Made by a program: the position numbers and the translations under genes
DNA from: Sulfurospirillaceae bacterium
GTDB lineage: Bacteria > Campylobacterota > Campylobacteria > Campylobacterales > Sulfurospirillaceae
Length of the DNA: 6,974 nucleotides
Assembly (NCBI GenBank): GCA_028705785.1
Contig: JAQWCT010000143.1
Span: 1 to 6,974 of the forward strand
Direction: 5' to 3'
In this document: positions 1 through 6,374 of the stretch, one piece after another
How the letters are laid out: the number at the start of each line of letters is the position of its first letter
Position numbering within the stretch: position 1 is the stretch's first letter
The notes under the pieces: generated by a model
Told to the model about the DNA's origin: nothing
What the model saw: the letters and a program-made list of their open reading frames with translations, nothing else
Databases searched by the model: none

Positions 1-1
1 C

Positions 2-226
2 CCAAAGACCAATCTATTAACCTATAAAACAATGGCGGGATTTGTGGGGATTTTATTTATTAAAGCGCTGGAACGATCATACTGGCTTCAAAAAGCAATG
101 GTCCTTCGTGGTTTTTGCGGTGAAGTTTATACGCTAGAAAAGCATCAAACCTTTAGTAAATACGATACACTGCTTACCTTTATCACGATTTTATCGCTAC
201 TTTGGCGACAAGGAGCCCTTTTATGA
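2..226 (+). CDS. ECF/CbiQ-type transporter transmembrane subunit, 3' end only
   Basis: Only the last 74 codons are present; the frame is open from position 2 and the 5' part lies outside the window. The fragment contains the helix-loop motif AMVLRGFCG (fragment residues 32-40). It matches the conserved A-RG coupling motif by which CbiQ/EcfT permeases contact their ATPases. A hydrophobic stretch follows near the C-terminus (about residues 54-68). The in-frame ATG at 32 is internal, not the gene start. The stop codon TGA (224-226) overlaps the ATG of the next gene as ATGA, which is typical of translational coupling in transporter operons. In this family the T subunit sits in the inner membrane and couples ATP hydrolysis to a metal- or vitamin-binding S component. 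The identity as CbiQ/NikQ-like is inferred from the motif and the ATPase neighbour; the substrate cannot be read from this fragment. Confidence 0.8.
   Translation, partial: PKTNLLTYKTMAGFVGILFIKALERSYWLQKAMVLRGFCGEVYTLEKHQTFSKYDTLLTFITILSLLWRQGALL
211..215 (+). promoter_or_regulatory. Ribosome binding site fixing the CbiO-like start
   Basis: AGGAG lies inside the end of the permease gene, 7 bases before the ATG at 223. It favours this ATG over the upstream TTG at 202 and shows that translation of the ATPase is coupled to the permease. Confidence 0.75.
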
Positions 227-942
227 GCTGTTCAGTTACGATTAAAAACCTCGCGACTTCACGCGATGGCGTTCGCTTATATGAAAATGTGACACTAGAT
301 GTTTCTCATAAAGAGAAGATTGCCATTATTGGGCCTAATGGATGCGGTAAAACAACACTTTTAGACATCATTGCAGGGCTTAGAAATATAGAAGAGGGCG
401 CATTAGAACTCTTTCACCAACCCATGACATCTTTGGCTGATTTTAAAAGTATGCGTCATCTCATCGGCTACCTTTTTCAAGACTCTGACAATCAATTTTT
501 GGCTCCCATTGTCGAAGATGATGTCGCCTTTAGTCTTTTAGCCAGTGGTGTTTCCAAAGAAGAGGCAAAACTCAAAACAGCGATGATGTTGCAAGACCTT
601 GGTATTGAACATTTAGCAAAAAAAATCGTTTACCATCTCTCGGGAGGAGAGAAAAAACTGGTCGCACTCGCAGGTGTTTTGATTATGGAACCTAAATTAA
701 TGCTGTTAGATGAACCCACCAATGGGCTTGATCAAGCGATGCAACTACGCTTGGTTGATATTTTAGGGCGCATTGATAAGAGTATTATCATTGTTTCACA
801 TCATAAAGAATTTATTGAATTAGTGGTAGAAAAGATTTATGAGATAACGCCCACAGGGCTTATCTGTTCACTCAACCATAAAAATGGAAGTCATCACCAT
901 CATAGCCATACGCATGATCACTCCCATCCGCATACACATTAA
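223..942 (+). CDS. ABC transporter ATP-binding protein, cobalt/nickel ECF type (CbiO/NikO-like), His-rich C-terminus
   Basis: A 239-residue ABC ATPase that would energise metal uptake from the cytoplasmic face of the inner membrane. The motifs are complete and in order: Walker A GPNGCGKTT at 37-45, Q-loop Gln86 within FQDSDNQF, signature LSGGE at 139-143, Walker B LMLLDEP at 159-165 with catalytic Glu164, D-loop around Asp170, and H-loop His193. The FQDSDNQF form of the Q-loop is typical of ECF-type ATPases. I chose the ATG at 223 because AGGAG at 211-215 lies 7 bases upstream and it forms an ATGA overlap with the permease stop; a TTG at 202 would add seven residues but lies upstream of that site. 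The last 16 residues hold ten histidines, suggesting Ni2+/Co2+ (or Zn2+) binding. Nickel versus cobalt cannot be settled without the S component gene upstream. The gene meets pdxA tail to tail. Confidence 0.9.
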   Translation: MSCSVTIKNLATSRDGVRLYENVTLDVSHKEKIAIIGPNGCGKTTLLDIIAGLRNIEEGALELFHQPMTSLADFKSMRHLIGYLFQDSDNQFLAPIVEDDVAFSLLASGVSKEEAKLKTAMMLQDLGIEHLAKKIVYHLSGGEKKLVALAGVLIMEPKLMLLDEPTNGLDQAMQLRLVDILGRIDKSIIIVSHHKEFIELVVEKIYEITPTGLICSLNHKNGSHHHHSHTHDHSHPHTH

Positions 943-1871
943 AATGTTAACATTGCTTTGCCGGTTGCAAGTTTCACTGCCTCTTTAACTGCATTAATAT
1001 AACTCAGTGTTGATGGATTGCCATCTTTGTAGGCAATGTCAAAGGCTGTCCCATGGTCGACTGAAGTTCTCACAATCCCTGCATTAAGACTCACATTGAT
1101 ACTCTCTTCAAAATAAAGCACTTTGAGAGGAATCAATCCTTGATCATGATACATACACACAAAATAAGTAAACTTTTCTCGATTTGCCTTAGTAAATGCC
1201 ATATCTGGAACAAAAGGACCCACAAAAACTTCTCTTTCTAAAAATTGATTTGTTTTCATAATCGCTTTTTTAATCTCTTCGTCCTCATCTCCAATAACTC
1301 CATTATCACCAGCGTGCGGATTGAGTCCAAGAACTGCTATCTTATCAACTCCCAATTCTTCATACACTTTGAGTAAAAAAGGCTTGAGTTTTTTAGCTTT
1401 AATTTCATGCGCAACATCACATAATGGAATATGGTGCGTATAAAGTATGGTAAACATTTCTTCACATCCAAGCATCATGATGGCTTCACAGCCCAATAAA
1501 TCACATAAAGCATCGGTATGTCCCTTATACTCAAGACCTGCAATCGACCATGATTCTTTATTGATAGGTAAAGTAACGATGGCACTCACTTCATTGCTCT
1601 TAGCTAAAGCAACAGCTGTAATAAAAGAGTCATAAGAGCTCTCTCCAGCTTCAGCACTGCATACACCTGGTGTAATTTCAAAAATCTTTCCACAGTCTCG
1701 TATCTCAAAATCTTTGGGAACCTCAATATCAAGAAGGGCAGCACCCCAACCAAGCATATTTTCATTAATACAATAAATCGGTTTACATATTTTTTTGACT
1801 TCATCATGTGAACGAAGCGCTAGCTCTAAACCAATGCCGTTTAAGTCCCCAATACTTATTGCTATTTTCAT
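939..1871 (-). CDS. pdxA: 4-hydroxythreonine-4-phosphate dehydrogenase
   Basis: A 310-residue cytoplasmic enzyme that oxidises 4-hydroxy-L-threonine phosphate with NAD(P)+. The product decarboxylates to 3-amino-2-oxopropyl phosphate (1-amino-3-phosphohydroxyacetone), which PdxJ condenses with 1-deoxyxylulose 5-phosphate in vitamin B6 synthesis. Family motifs seen: GDLNGIGLE at 8-16 (GDPAGIGPE in E. coli), GHTD at 117-120, LNPHAGDNG at 183-191, MYHDQGLIPLK at 240-250 and RTSVDHGTAFDIA at 268-280. The three metal-binding histidines correspond to His147, His186 and His242. The length is close to the usual 305-335 residues. The ATG overlaps the pdxJ stop as ATGA, so the two enzymes are co-translated. 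The TAA stop shares a TTAA with the convergent ATPase gene. No missing key residue was noticed. Confidence 0.96.
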   Translation of the reverse strand: MKIAISIGDLNGIGLELALRSHDEVKKICKPIYCINENMLGWGAALLDIEVPKDFEIRDCGKIFEITPGVCSAEAGESSYDSFITAVALAKSNEVSAIVTLPINKESWSIAGLEYKGHTDALCDLLGCEAIMMLGCEEMFTILYTHHIPLCDVAHEIKAKKLKPFLLKVYEELGVDKIAVLGLNPHAGDNGVIGDEDEEIKKAIMKTNQFLEREVFVGPFVPDMAFTKANREKFTYFVCMYHDQGLIPLKVLYFEESINVSLNAGIVRTSVDHGTAFDIAYKDGNPSTLSYINAVKEAVKLATGKAMLTF

Positions 1872-2647
1872 CTTAGTACTTCCATCATTTCTTTAATTGC
1901 ATTTTCTAAACCTGTAAAAACAGAACGAGCAATGATGCTCTGACCAATATTAAGTTCAATAATCTCTTCTATTGATTTAATCTCTTTAACATTTTGATAA
2001 TTCAAACCATGTCCAGCGGCAACTTTTAAACCTAGAAAATGCGCTTTTTTAGCACTTTGTCTTAACGCTTCTAGTGCATTTTGAAGCTTTACATGTAAAG
2101 AATTTCTATCAAGTTCTAAGGCTTTAATACTATGAGATGAACGAGAAAGATTTGAAGAAAGCATTGCATAGACATTAGCATATAAGCCCGTATGAAGTTC
2201 AATCCATTGTGCGTTGAGCTCATGTGTAGCTTGGACAACTTTAGGGTCTGGATCGATAAAAAGTGATAGTTCAATCTGTTGTTTTTGTAATTCATCAGAA
2301 ATTGCTTTGATACTTTGAAAGTTTTTAATCACATCCAATCCGCCCTCAGTCGTTACTTCTTCTCGCTTTTCTGGTACAAGCGTAATGCGATGAGGATGTA
2401 AAGCGATAACCTTTTCAATAATTTCAGAGTTAATGGAACATTCCATATTAACAGGAAGGGCAGAATTTTCAATAATCTTTCGTGCATCATCATCATTAAT
2501 ATGCCGTCTATCTTCTCTTAGATGGATGGTGATTTGATGAGCACCAGCTCGCTTGACTAAAGAGATAGCATCAAGAGGATCTGGATCATTGATTTTTCGA
2601 GCTTCTCGTAAAACGGCTATGTGATCTATATTGACTCCTAGAAGCAT
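1868..2647 (-). CDS. pdxJ: Pyridoxine 5'-phosphate synthase
   Basis: A 259-residue TIM-barrel enzyme that joins 3-amino-2-oxopropyl phosphate and 1-deoxy-D-xylulose 5-phosphate to give pyridoxine 5'-phosphate. Recognisable family blocks: LGVNIDHIAVLREAR at the N-terminus, the ITIHLREDRRHI block with catalytic His42, VNMEC with Glu69, LVPEKREEVTTEGGLDV around residues 90-106, ELHTGLYA at 150-157, AAGHGLNYQNV with His213, and ELNIGQSIIARS near 231-242. These correspond to His45, Glu72 and His193 of the E. coli enzyme. Compared with E. coli PdxJ there is an insertion of about 20 residues after the HTG-YA motif (about 158-185), which accounts for its extra length. AAAGG lies 6 bases upstream of the ATG. 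It is first in an operon with pdxA, which overlaps its stop by four bases. Confidence 0.97.
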   Translation of the reverse strand: MLLGVNIDHIAVLREARKINDPDPLDAISLVKRAGAHQITIHLREDRRHINDDDARKIIENSALPVNMECSINSEIIEKVIALHPHRITLVPEKREEVTTEGGLDVIKNFQSIKAISDELQKQQIELSLFIDPDPKVVQATHELNAQWIELHTGLYANVYAMLSSNLSRSSHSIKALELDRNSLHVKLQNALEALRQSAKKAHFLGLKVAAGHGLNYQNVKEIKSIEEIIELNIGQSIIARSVFTGLENAIKEMMEVLR

Positions 2648-2678
2648 CTTTTACCTTTCTTCACTTTTTTATTCGCGT

Positions 2679-2684
2679 ATTATA
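2679..2684 (-). promoter_or_regulatory. Candidate -10 box for pdxJ-pdxA
   Basis: Read on the minus strand this is TATAAT preceded by GC, a perfect sigma-70 consensus -10. It lies about 31 bases upstream of the pdxJ ATG, giving a leader of roughly 25 bases. The upstream DNA is A/T-rich with no clear -35, as is usual for Campylobacterota housekeeping promoters. The transcription start is inferred. Confidence 0.65.
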
Positions 2685-2724
2685 GCAAAATAAAATTTTC
2701 AGTACTTTTTAAATATTTTTACAC

Positions 2725-2730
2725 TTTAAT
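2725..2730 (+). promoter_or_regulatory. Candidate -10 box for the 127-residue orphan gene
   Basis: TTTAAT on the plus strand lies about 27 bases before the ATG at 2758 and follows T-rich DNA. TAAAAT at 2738-2743 is an alternative but leaves a very short leader. The divergent pdxJ -10 is about 40 bases away, so both promoters share this 110-base gap. Confidence 0.35.
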
Positions 2731-2757
2731 AGAGCATTAAAATCATAAAGGTTCTCC

Positions 2758-3141
2758 ATGATAAGTTTTAGGACAGACAAAGAAAAAAATATCTTGTTTG
2801 TCAATATTATTGGCATTACACCCAAAGAAAAATTGGCTGAGGGGATGGCAGAATTTTCACAAAAGTGTAATGAACTAAGAGAGCATTTTACAATTATCAA
2901 TGATATGACGCTTTGCAAAATGAATTCAGAGCATGATTTTGAACTGATGTGTAAACTCACCCAAACGCTACTTCAAAGATTTGTCATTGGTAAGATTATT
3001 AGAATTATAGGCACTAATGAAGAAAATATGAAAAAACTCTCACTTGAAGATAAAAAATTAGGTTTGAAAAATATTCATTATGTTAGTACGCGTAAACACG
3101 CCTTAGAAGAAATGTACAAATTACCACACTCAAATCTATAA
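2758..3141 (+). CDS. Hypothetical protein, 127 aa, possible STAS/SpoIIAA-like fold
   Basis: I do not recognise this gene. It is well supported as real: AAAGG at 2747-2751 lies 6 bases before the ATG, it fills the space between two minus-strand operons, and it ends two bases from the convergent cytochrome gene. The product has no signal peptide and no membrane helix, so it is probably cytoplasmic. The predicted pattern is strand (ILFVNIIG, about residues 12-19), helix (about 22-41), strand (HFTIINDM, 43-50), helix (58-74), strand (IGKIIRIIGT, 77-86), helix, then a strand-helix end (IHYVSTRKHALEEMY). This alternating order, with a TIINDM strand after the first helix, resembles SpoIIAA/STAS-like small domains, but that is only pattern matching. 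Cysteines at 37, 53 and 65 do not form a recognised metal motif. No functional claim is made. Confidence 0.7.
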   Translation: MISFRTDKEKNILFVNIIGITPKEKLAEGMAEFSQKCNELREHFTIINDMTLCKMNSEHDFELMCKLTQTLLQRFVIGKIIRIIGTNEENMKKLSLEDKKLGLKNIHYVSTRKHALEEMYKLPHSNL

Positions 3142-3143
3142 AG

Positions 3144-4274
3144 CTACCGAGGTATTTTAATCAAATTATTATCAAAGATTCCGTATTCAAAATTGTGATG
3201 GCATACGAAGCAATTTGATTTATCTTTCACCAATGGATTTTTAAATATTGTTGGGTCAATATCTTTATGTGACGCTCTCCAATAAGGTGACTTTGTAATG
3301 GACAGCGGTCGCATATCTCCTAGAGAATCTAATGTCTTAAAAGATATCTTCCGTGTGGAAGTCTCACTACTATGAGATAAAACATAATTTTTGATACTCA
3401 CTTGTTCACTTTTAGAAATATTATTTTCCGTTATCTTCTCACCAAAATGATTTTCAAGCCCATCAAAAAGTTTTACCCATGATTCATTTGGTAACATATA
3501 GGGTGGATAATTTTTGTGACATTTGCCACATTTTTCATAAAAAATGCTATTTTCTTGTTTAAAATCAATTTTTTGAAATCTATTTTTCGTCAAAATACTC
3601 TCAGAATCACTCATGATAAAATAAAATAAACTGACTGATAAAGCAATGACACCATAGGCAAAAATATTTCTCATTTGTGAAATTTTTGTATCTTTTCCCT
3701 CACAATTTTTATAACCAGAGATCATGGCAAAAAGCATATGTGTTTTATGATAAAACTGTTCTATTAAAACACCTATAATATGAACAGTTGCTGATAAAAC
3801 TAAGAGGAAAGACATATAAGTATGCAGGGATAATAACGCATAAGAACTATTGTAATAGTACGCATTAAGAAAGGCGAGGGGACCGCTTCCTTCTTGAATA
3901 CCATAAAGGAGTATTCCACCCAAAACGATAATGTATCCTAGTGAAAGAACTATGATGGTAAACCAACTTGAAGCAGGATTATGTCCAGGATAAATTTTTC
4001 GCCATCTGTCTTTCATCTTTTCGGCAAAATAGTGTTTTAAATCATAAAATTGAAGTTGAAAGGTATTAAAAGTTGCATAACTAGGGCCAATAAAACCCCA
4101 AATAATTCGAAAAGAGAGAACAACGCCAAAGACATACCCAAAAGCGATATGTAAAGTAAAATATTCTTTGTTAAACGAAGTGATAAAAGCAATGGTAAAA
4201 GAGGAAGCGATAATCCAATGAATCATTCTCGTACAAAGAGGCCATACAAAAACTTTACCGTTAATTTTATTCAT
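3144..4274 (-). CDS. Membrane cytochrome b561 fused to a diheme cytochrome c (DHC) domain
   Basis: A 376-residue fusion. Residues 1-190 form a four-helix cytochrome b561 domain: TRMIHWIIA (His19), LHIAFGYVFGVVLSFRIIWGFIGP (split here as His42 and R-IWGFIGP at 56-64), and SLHTYMS (His151) with VHIIGV (His165). It ends in the family-typical MISGYK at 184-189. The histidines are the likely heme b ligands. A fifth hydrophobic segment (about 204-222) leads to a C-terminal domain with two heme c sites, CGKCH at 249-253 and CFVCH at 355-359. LPNESWVKLFDGLENHFG (261-278), SPYWRASHKDI (329-339) and the NCFVCHHNFEYGIFD end match the diheme cytochrome c family known from the SHP/DHC/cytochrome b operons of phototrophs, where DHC is usually a separate protein. 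A role passing electrons between periplasmic carriers and the quinone pool is inferred. It is third in the operon; its start has only a weak ribosome site. Confidence 0.88.
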   Translation of the reverse strand: MNKINGKVFVWPLCTRMIHWIIASSFTIAFITSFNKEYFTLHIAFGYVFGVVLSFRIIWGFIGPSYATFNTFQLQFYDLKHYFAEKMKDRWRKIYPGHNPASSWFTIIVLSLGYIIVLGGILLYGIQEGSGPLAFLNAYYYNSSYALLSLHTYMSFLLVLSATVHIIGVLIEQFYHKTHMLFAMISGYKNCEGKDTKISQMRNIFAYGVIALSVSLFYFIMSDSESILTKNRFQKIDFKQENSIFYEKCGKCHKNYPPYMLPNESWVKLFDGLENHFGEKITENNISKSEQVSIKNYVLSHSSETSTRKISFKTLDSLGDMRPLSITKSPYWRASHKDIDPTIFKNPLVKDKSNCFVCHHNFEYGIFDNNLIKIPR

Positions 4275-4286
4275 TTAAGTCTTTAC

Positions 4287-4322
4287 TTATGATTTCTGAT
4301 GCTTTAACATCAGAAATCATAA
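4287..4322 (-). repeat. Perfect 15-bp intercistronic inverted repeat (stem-loop)
   Basis: Arms 4287-4301 (TTATGATTTCTGATG) and 4308-4322 (CATCAGAAATCATAA) are exact reverse complements around a 6-base loop. It lies in the 59-base gap between the cytochrome c stop and the b561-DHC start. On the transcribed (minus) strand no T-run follows it, so it does not look like a classic terminator. It may be an mRNA-stabilising or processing hairpin that sets the ratio of cytochrome c to membrane subunit, or a partial attenuator. Confidence 0.75.
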
Positions 4323-4333
4323 TACTAAAATTT

Positions 4334-4708
4334 TTATTTAATTATATTAAAAGAGTCGAAAAGATACTTCGCCATCGCTTTAATATCGTAAGTATAACCT
4401 TTTTCAGAGAGTTTTTTCATATTGTGTTCCATCACTTCATGCTCTGTTGCCGTTGATTGACCAAGTCCTCCATTTTTAACATCAAACAATTCCATTTCTA
4501 ATTCTTGTAGTGTCTTTTTATTGAGTGCTGGACCTTTTTTCTCTGCCATACCTTCGCCTTTTTCACCATGACAATGAGAACATGTAGCTTTATAAACTTC
4601 TGCTGGCGTATATTTATAAGTGACAACTTCTGCCTTAGGTTTATCGCCACATCCACTTAAAAAGAGTAGGGCTGTTCCTGCAAAAAGTGCTAATATTATT
4701 TTTTTCAT
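4334..4708 (-). CDS. Monoheme c-type cytochrome, lipoprotein
   Basis: A 124-residue exported cytochrome. The N-terminus is a lipoprotein signal: positively charged MKK, a hydrophobic core, and lipobox LSGC with Cys20 as the acylation site. The mature protein should therefore be lipid-anchored facing the periplasm. One heme c site, CSHCH at 43-47, is followed by GEKGEGMAEKKGPALN, the usual class I cytochrome c continuation. The sixth iron ligand is probably Met97 (or Met93) in VMEHNMKKL, and the chain ends in a helix typical of class I folds. AAGGA (plus-strand 4716-4720 complement) lies 7 bases before the ATG. The gene begins 32 bases after the flavoprotein stop, so it is probably the direct electron partner of that protein, as FccA is for FccB in flavocytochrome c sulfide dehydrogenase. 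That partnership is inferred from position. Confidence 0.9.
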   Translation of the reverse strand: MKKIILALFAGTALLFLSGCGDKPKAEVVTYKYTPAEVYKATCSHCHGEKGEGMAEKKGPALNKKTLQELEMELFDVKNGGLGQSTATEHEVMEHNMKKLSEKGYTYDIKAMAKYLFDSFNIIK

Positions 4709-4740
4709 TCATTTTTCCTTTATTATTTATTTAGCTTTAA

Positions 4741-6210
4741 TTAAGCTCTACCTGAGAGCATACCGTAAATCGTCATTGGCTTAAGTGCATAAACTTTCAA
4801 TAACCACCATATCCAGCGCTCTTGTGTCGGATCAAGTGGGAACGAAGGTGTAGGTTTTGCTGTCCAATTAAATTCAGCTAGCATAACTGTACCTATACTG
4901 GTAATCAGAGGGCAAACGGTATAACCATCATAAGCTGATGGAAGTTTGTCTTTTTTCTCCATTACTGCGATAAGATTGTCAGCTAATACCCCATATTGCT
5001 TCCTAGCACTACCTCCTGTTTTTCCCATAGGAAGTGCCGCCACATCGCCAAGACAAAATACATTTTTATAATTAACATGTTGAAGTGTTTCTTTGACAAC
5101 AGGAACCCATCCTTTTGATGAACCAATAGGAGATTTTCCAACAATATCAGACGCTTTTTGTGGTGGAGTGATGTGAATAAAATCATACTTTTTTTCTACT
5201 TTTTTAGACATAGAAACCATTGTATATTCTTTCAAATCTTCGTCATACTCGCCTTTTTCAAGCCATTTTTTCTCAAATGTTGCTATTTTCTTGTCTGTAT
5301 CAATTTCGACTAAATTGGTTTTATATTCCCATTTAAAATCTCTTTGTTTAAACTGCTCTAAAATGGCAGTATGATACTCTGGTACGCCAAACATTTTATC
5401 ACCGCTGGGGCAAAAAATAAGTTCTACTTTGTTACGCACTCCAGCTTCAACTAGCCTTGCATGCGTTAAATACATAATTTTCTTTGGTGCACCACCACAT
5501 TTGATAGCCGTATCAGGGTCTGTAAAAATAGCTTGAAGTTTTTCAGGTCCTGTGTGTGCTTTTGCTTGAGCAATGAGTTCTTGAATACCTTTATAAGTAT
5601 CAACAGCTCCATCTGCAAAATAGATAGAATAGACACCATTTTTACCGACTTTTTTTCTGACGATTTCATTGTCACCCATAGAAGTGATTTCGCCCTCAAG
5701 TCCTTTAATAGCGCCAAAGTTTAGTGTAAGACCCGTTGCAACAATCATATAGTCATAACTAATTTCTGTACCGCTAGCTGTCATAACTTTATTATTTTTT
5801 GGATCAAAAGAGACAACAGAGTCTTTAACCAATTTCACACCTTTTGGAACAAAATCTTCTGTTTTGTACTCAATGTCACTTTTTTGCCACACTCCACCAG
5901 CAATTAAAGTCTGTCCTGGCTGATATGAAACAGATTTTGGATTTGGTTCAATAACGGTTATATCTGGATTAGACAACATATGGGTTAGCTTAGCTGCTGT
6001 TGAAATTCCTGCAAGCCCACCACCAACAATCAAAATTTTTCCCGTAGCTGTTGATGCCGCTTTCGCTTCTGTTGCCGTTGCTGCGCCTGCTAGTACACTT
6101 GCTGCAACTGGAGATGCTGCTAAAAATTTCATTGCATCACGACGCGACATCACGCCCTCATGCTTTTCAATCTCCCGCAGAACCTCTTCGATGATTTTGT
6201 TTGATTTCAT
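4741..6210 (-). CDS. Tat-exported FAD oxidoreductase, type II sulfide:quinone oxidoreductase-like
   Basis: A 489-residue flavoprotein. Residues 1-51 form a Tat signal: SRRDAMKFL (22-30), an Ala-rich hydrophobic stretch, and a likely cut after AKA (49-51). The mature protein starts with the FAD-binding ILIVGGGLAGISTAAKL (59-75); SYQPG (95-99), a second dinucleotide region ending VATG (157-160) and FCLGDVAALP (385-394) follow. The two catalytic SQR cysteines are present as Cys238 in IKCGGAPKKIMYL and Cys433 in TVCPLITS, equivalent to Cys201 and Cys379 of human SQOR. No cysteine occurs before 238, so the third cysteine of type I SQRs is absent. KETLQH and the FPLDPTQERW end also match mitochondrial-type SQR. 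AAGGAT lies 6 bases before the ATG. It leads an operon with two cytochromes, so electrons may pass to cytochrome c rather than only to quinone. A polysulfide or other sulfur substrate is possible. Confidence 0.9.
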   Translation of the reverse strand: MKSNKIIEEVLREIEKHEGVMSRRDAMKFLAASPVAASVLAGAATATEAKAASTATGKILIVGGGLAGISTAAKLTHMLSNPDITVIEPNPKSVSYQPGQTLIAGGVWQKSDIEYKTEDFVPKGVKLVKDSVVSFDPKNNKVMTASGTEISYDYMIVATGLTLNFGAIKGLEGEITSMGDNEIVRKKVGKNGVYSIYFADGAVDTYKGIQELIAQAKAHTGPEKLQAIFTDPDTAIKCGGAPKKIMYLTHARLVEAGVRNKVELIFCPSGDKMFGVPEYHTAILEQFKQRDFKWEYKTNLVEIDTDKKIATFEKKWLEKGEYDEDLKEYTMVSMSKKVEKKYDFIHITPPQKASDIVGKSPIGSSKGWVPVVKETLQHVNYKNVFCLGDVAALPMGKTGGSARKQYGVLADNLIAVMEKKDKLPSAYDGYTVCPLITSIGTVMLAEFNWTAKPTPSFPLDPTQERWIWWLLKVYALKPMTIYGMLSGRA

Positions 6211-6242
6211 TTGCCCATCCTTGAATTTGTGTTTGTTCCCCC

Positions 6243-6248
6243 ATTCTA
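6243..6248 (-). promoter_or_regulatory. Candidate -10 box for the SQR-cytochrome operon
   Basis: TAGAAT on the minus strand, one base from the TATAAT consensus, lies about 33 bases upstream of the ATG. No convincing -35 is visible, so an upstream activator could be needed. Confidence 0.45.
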
Positions 6249-6272
6249 CTTTTAAAAATCTGAATTTTCCCT

Positions 6273-6288
6273 TGTACAGTAATATTAC
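6273..6288. promoter_or_regulatory. Palindromic element upstream of the SQR operon
   Basis: TGTACAGTAATATTAC contains two adjacent perfect palindromes, TGTACA (6273-6278) and GTAATATTAC (6279-6288). It lies 25-40 bases upstream of the candidate -10 of the redox operon, a suitable place for an activator or repressor. It does not match a regulator consensus I can name with confidence, and short AT-rich palindromes do occur by chance. Confidence 0.3.
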
Positions 6289-6374
6289 ATTTTGTTATTT
6301 TATTTGTTTAAAAATATGAATTCTTTATAAATGAAAATAATATTTTTAAAACATTAAATTTAAGTTTTTTTAAG

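Noticed and set aside
202..222. Upstream TTG start adding seven residues to the transporter ATPase
   Set aside because: The AGGAG ribosome site lies downstream of the TTG and is well placed for the ATG at 223, which also overlaps the permease stop.
892..942. Repeated CAT/CAC codons as a DNA tandem repeat
   Set aside because: The repeat is imperfect and in frame; it is explained by the histidine-rich protein tail.
1447..1635. Plus-strand open frame of 62 codons inside pdxA
   Set aside because: It lies wholly antisense to the strongly conserved pdxA and has no domain or ribosome site of note.
1604..1807. Minus-strand frame of 67 codons inside pdxA
   Set aside because: An out-of-frame shadow of pdxA on the same strand, without family features.
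2709..2960. Minus-strand frame of 83 codons over the orphan gene
   Set aside because: Antisense to the 127-residue gene, whose start and ribosome site are much better; the translation has no recognisable features.
3146..3160. Small inverted repeat TACC-GA-GGTA followed by TTTT, as a terminator for the orphan gene
   Set aside because: Only four base pairs around a two-base loop, which cannot form a stable hairpin.
4983..5717. Minus- and plus-strand frames of 63-83 codons inside the SQR-like gene (4983-5186, 5466-5717, 5533-5724)
   Set aside because: They are alternative-frame shadows of a gene with intact catalytic and FAD motifs.
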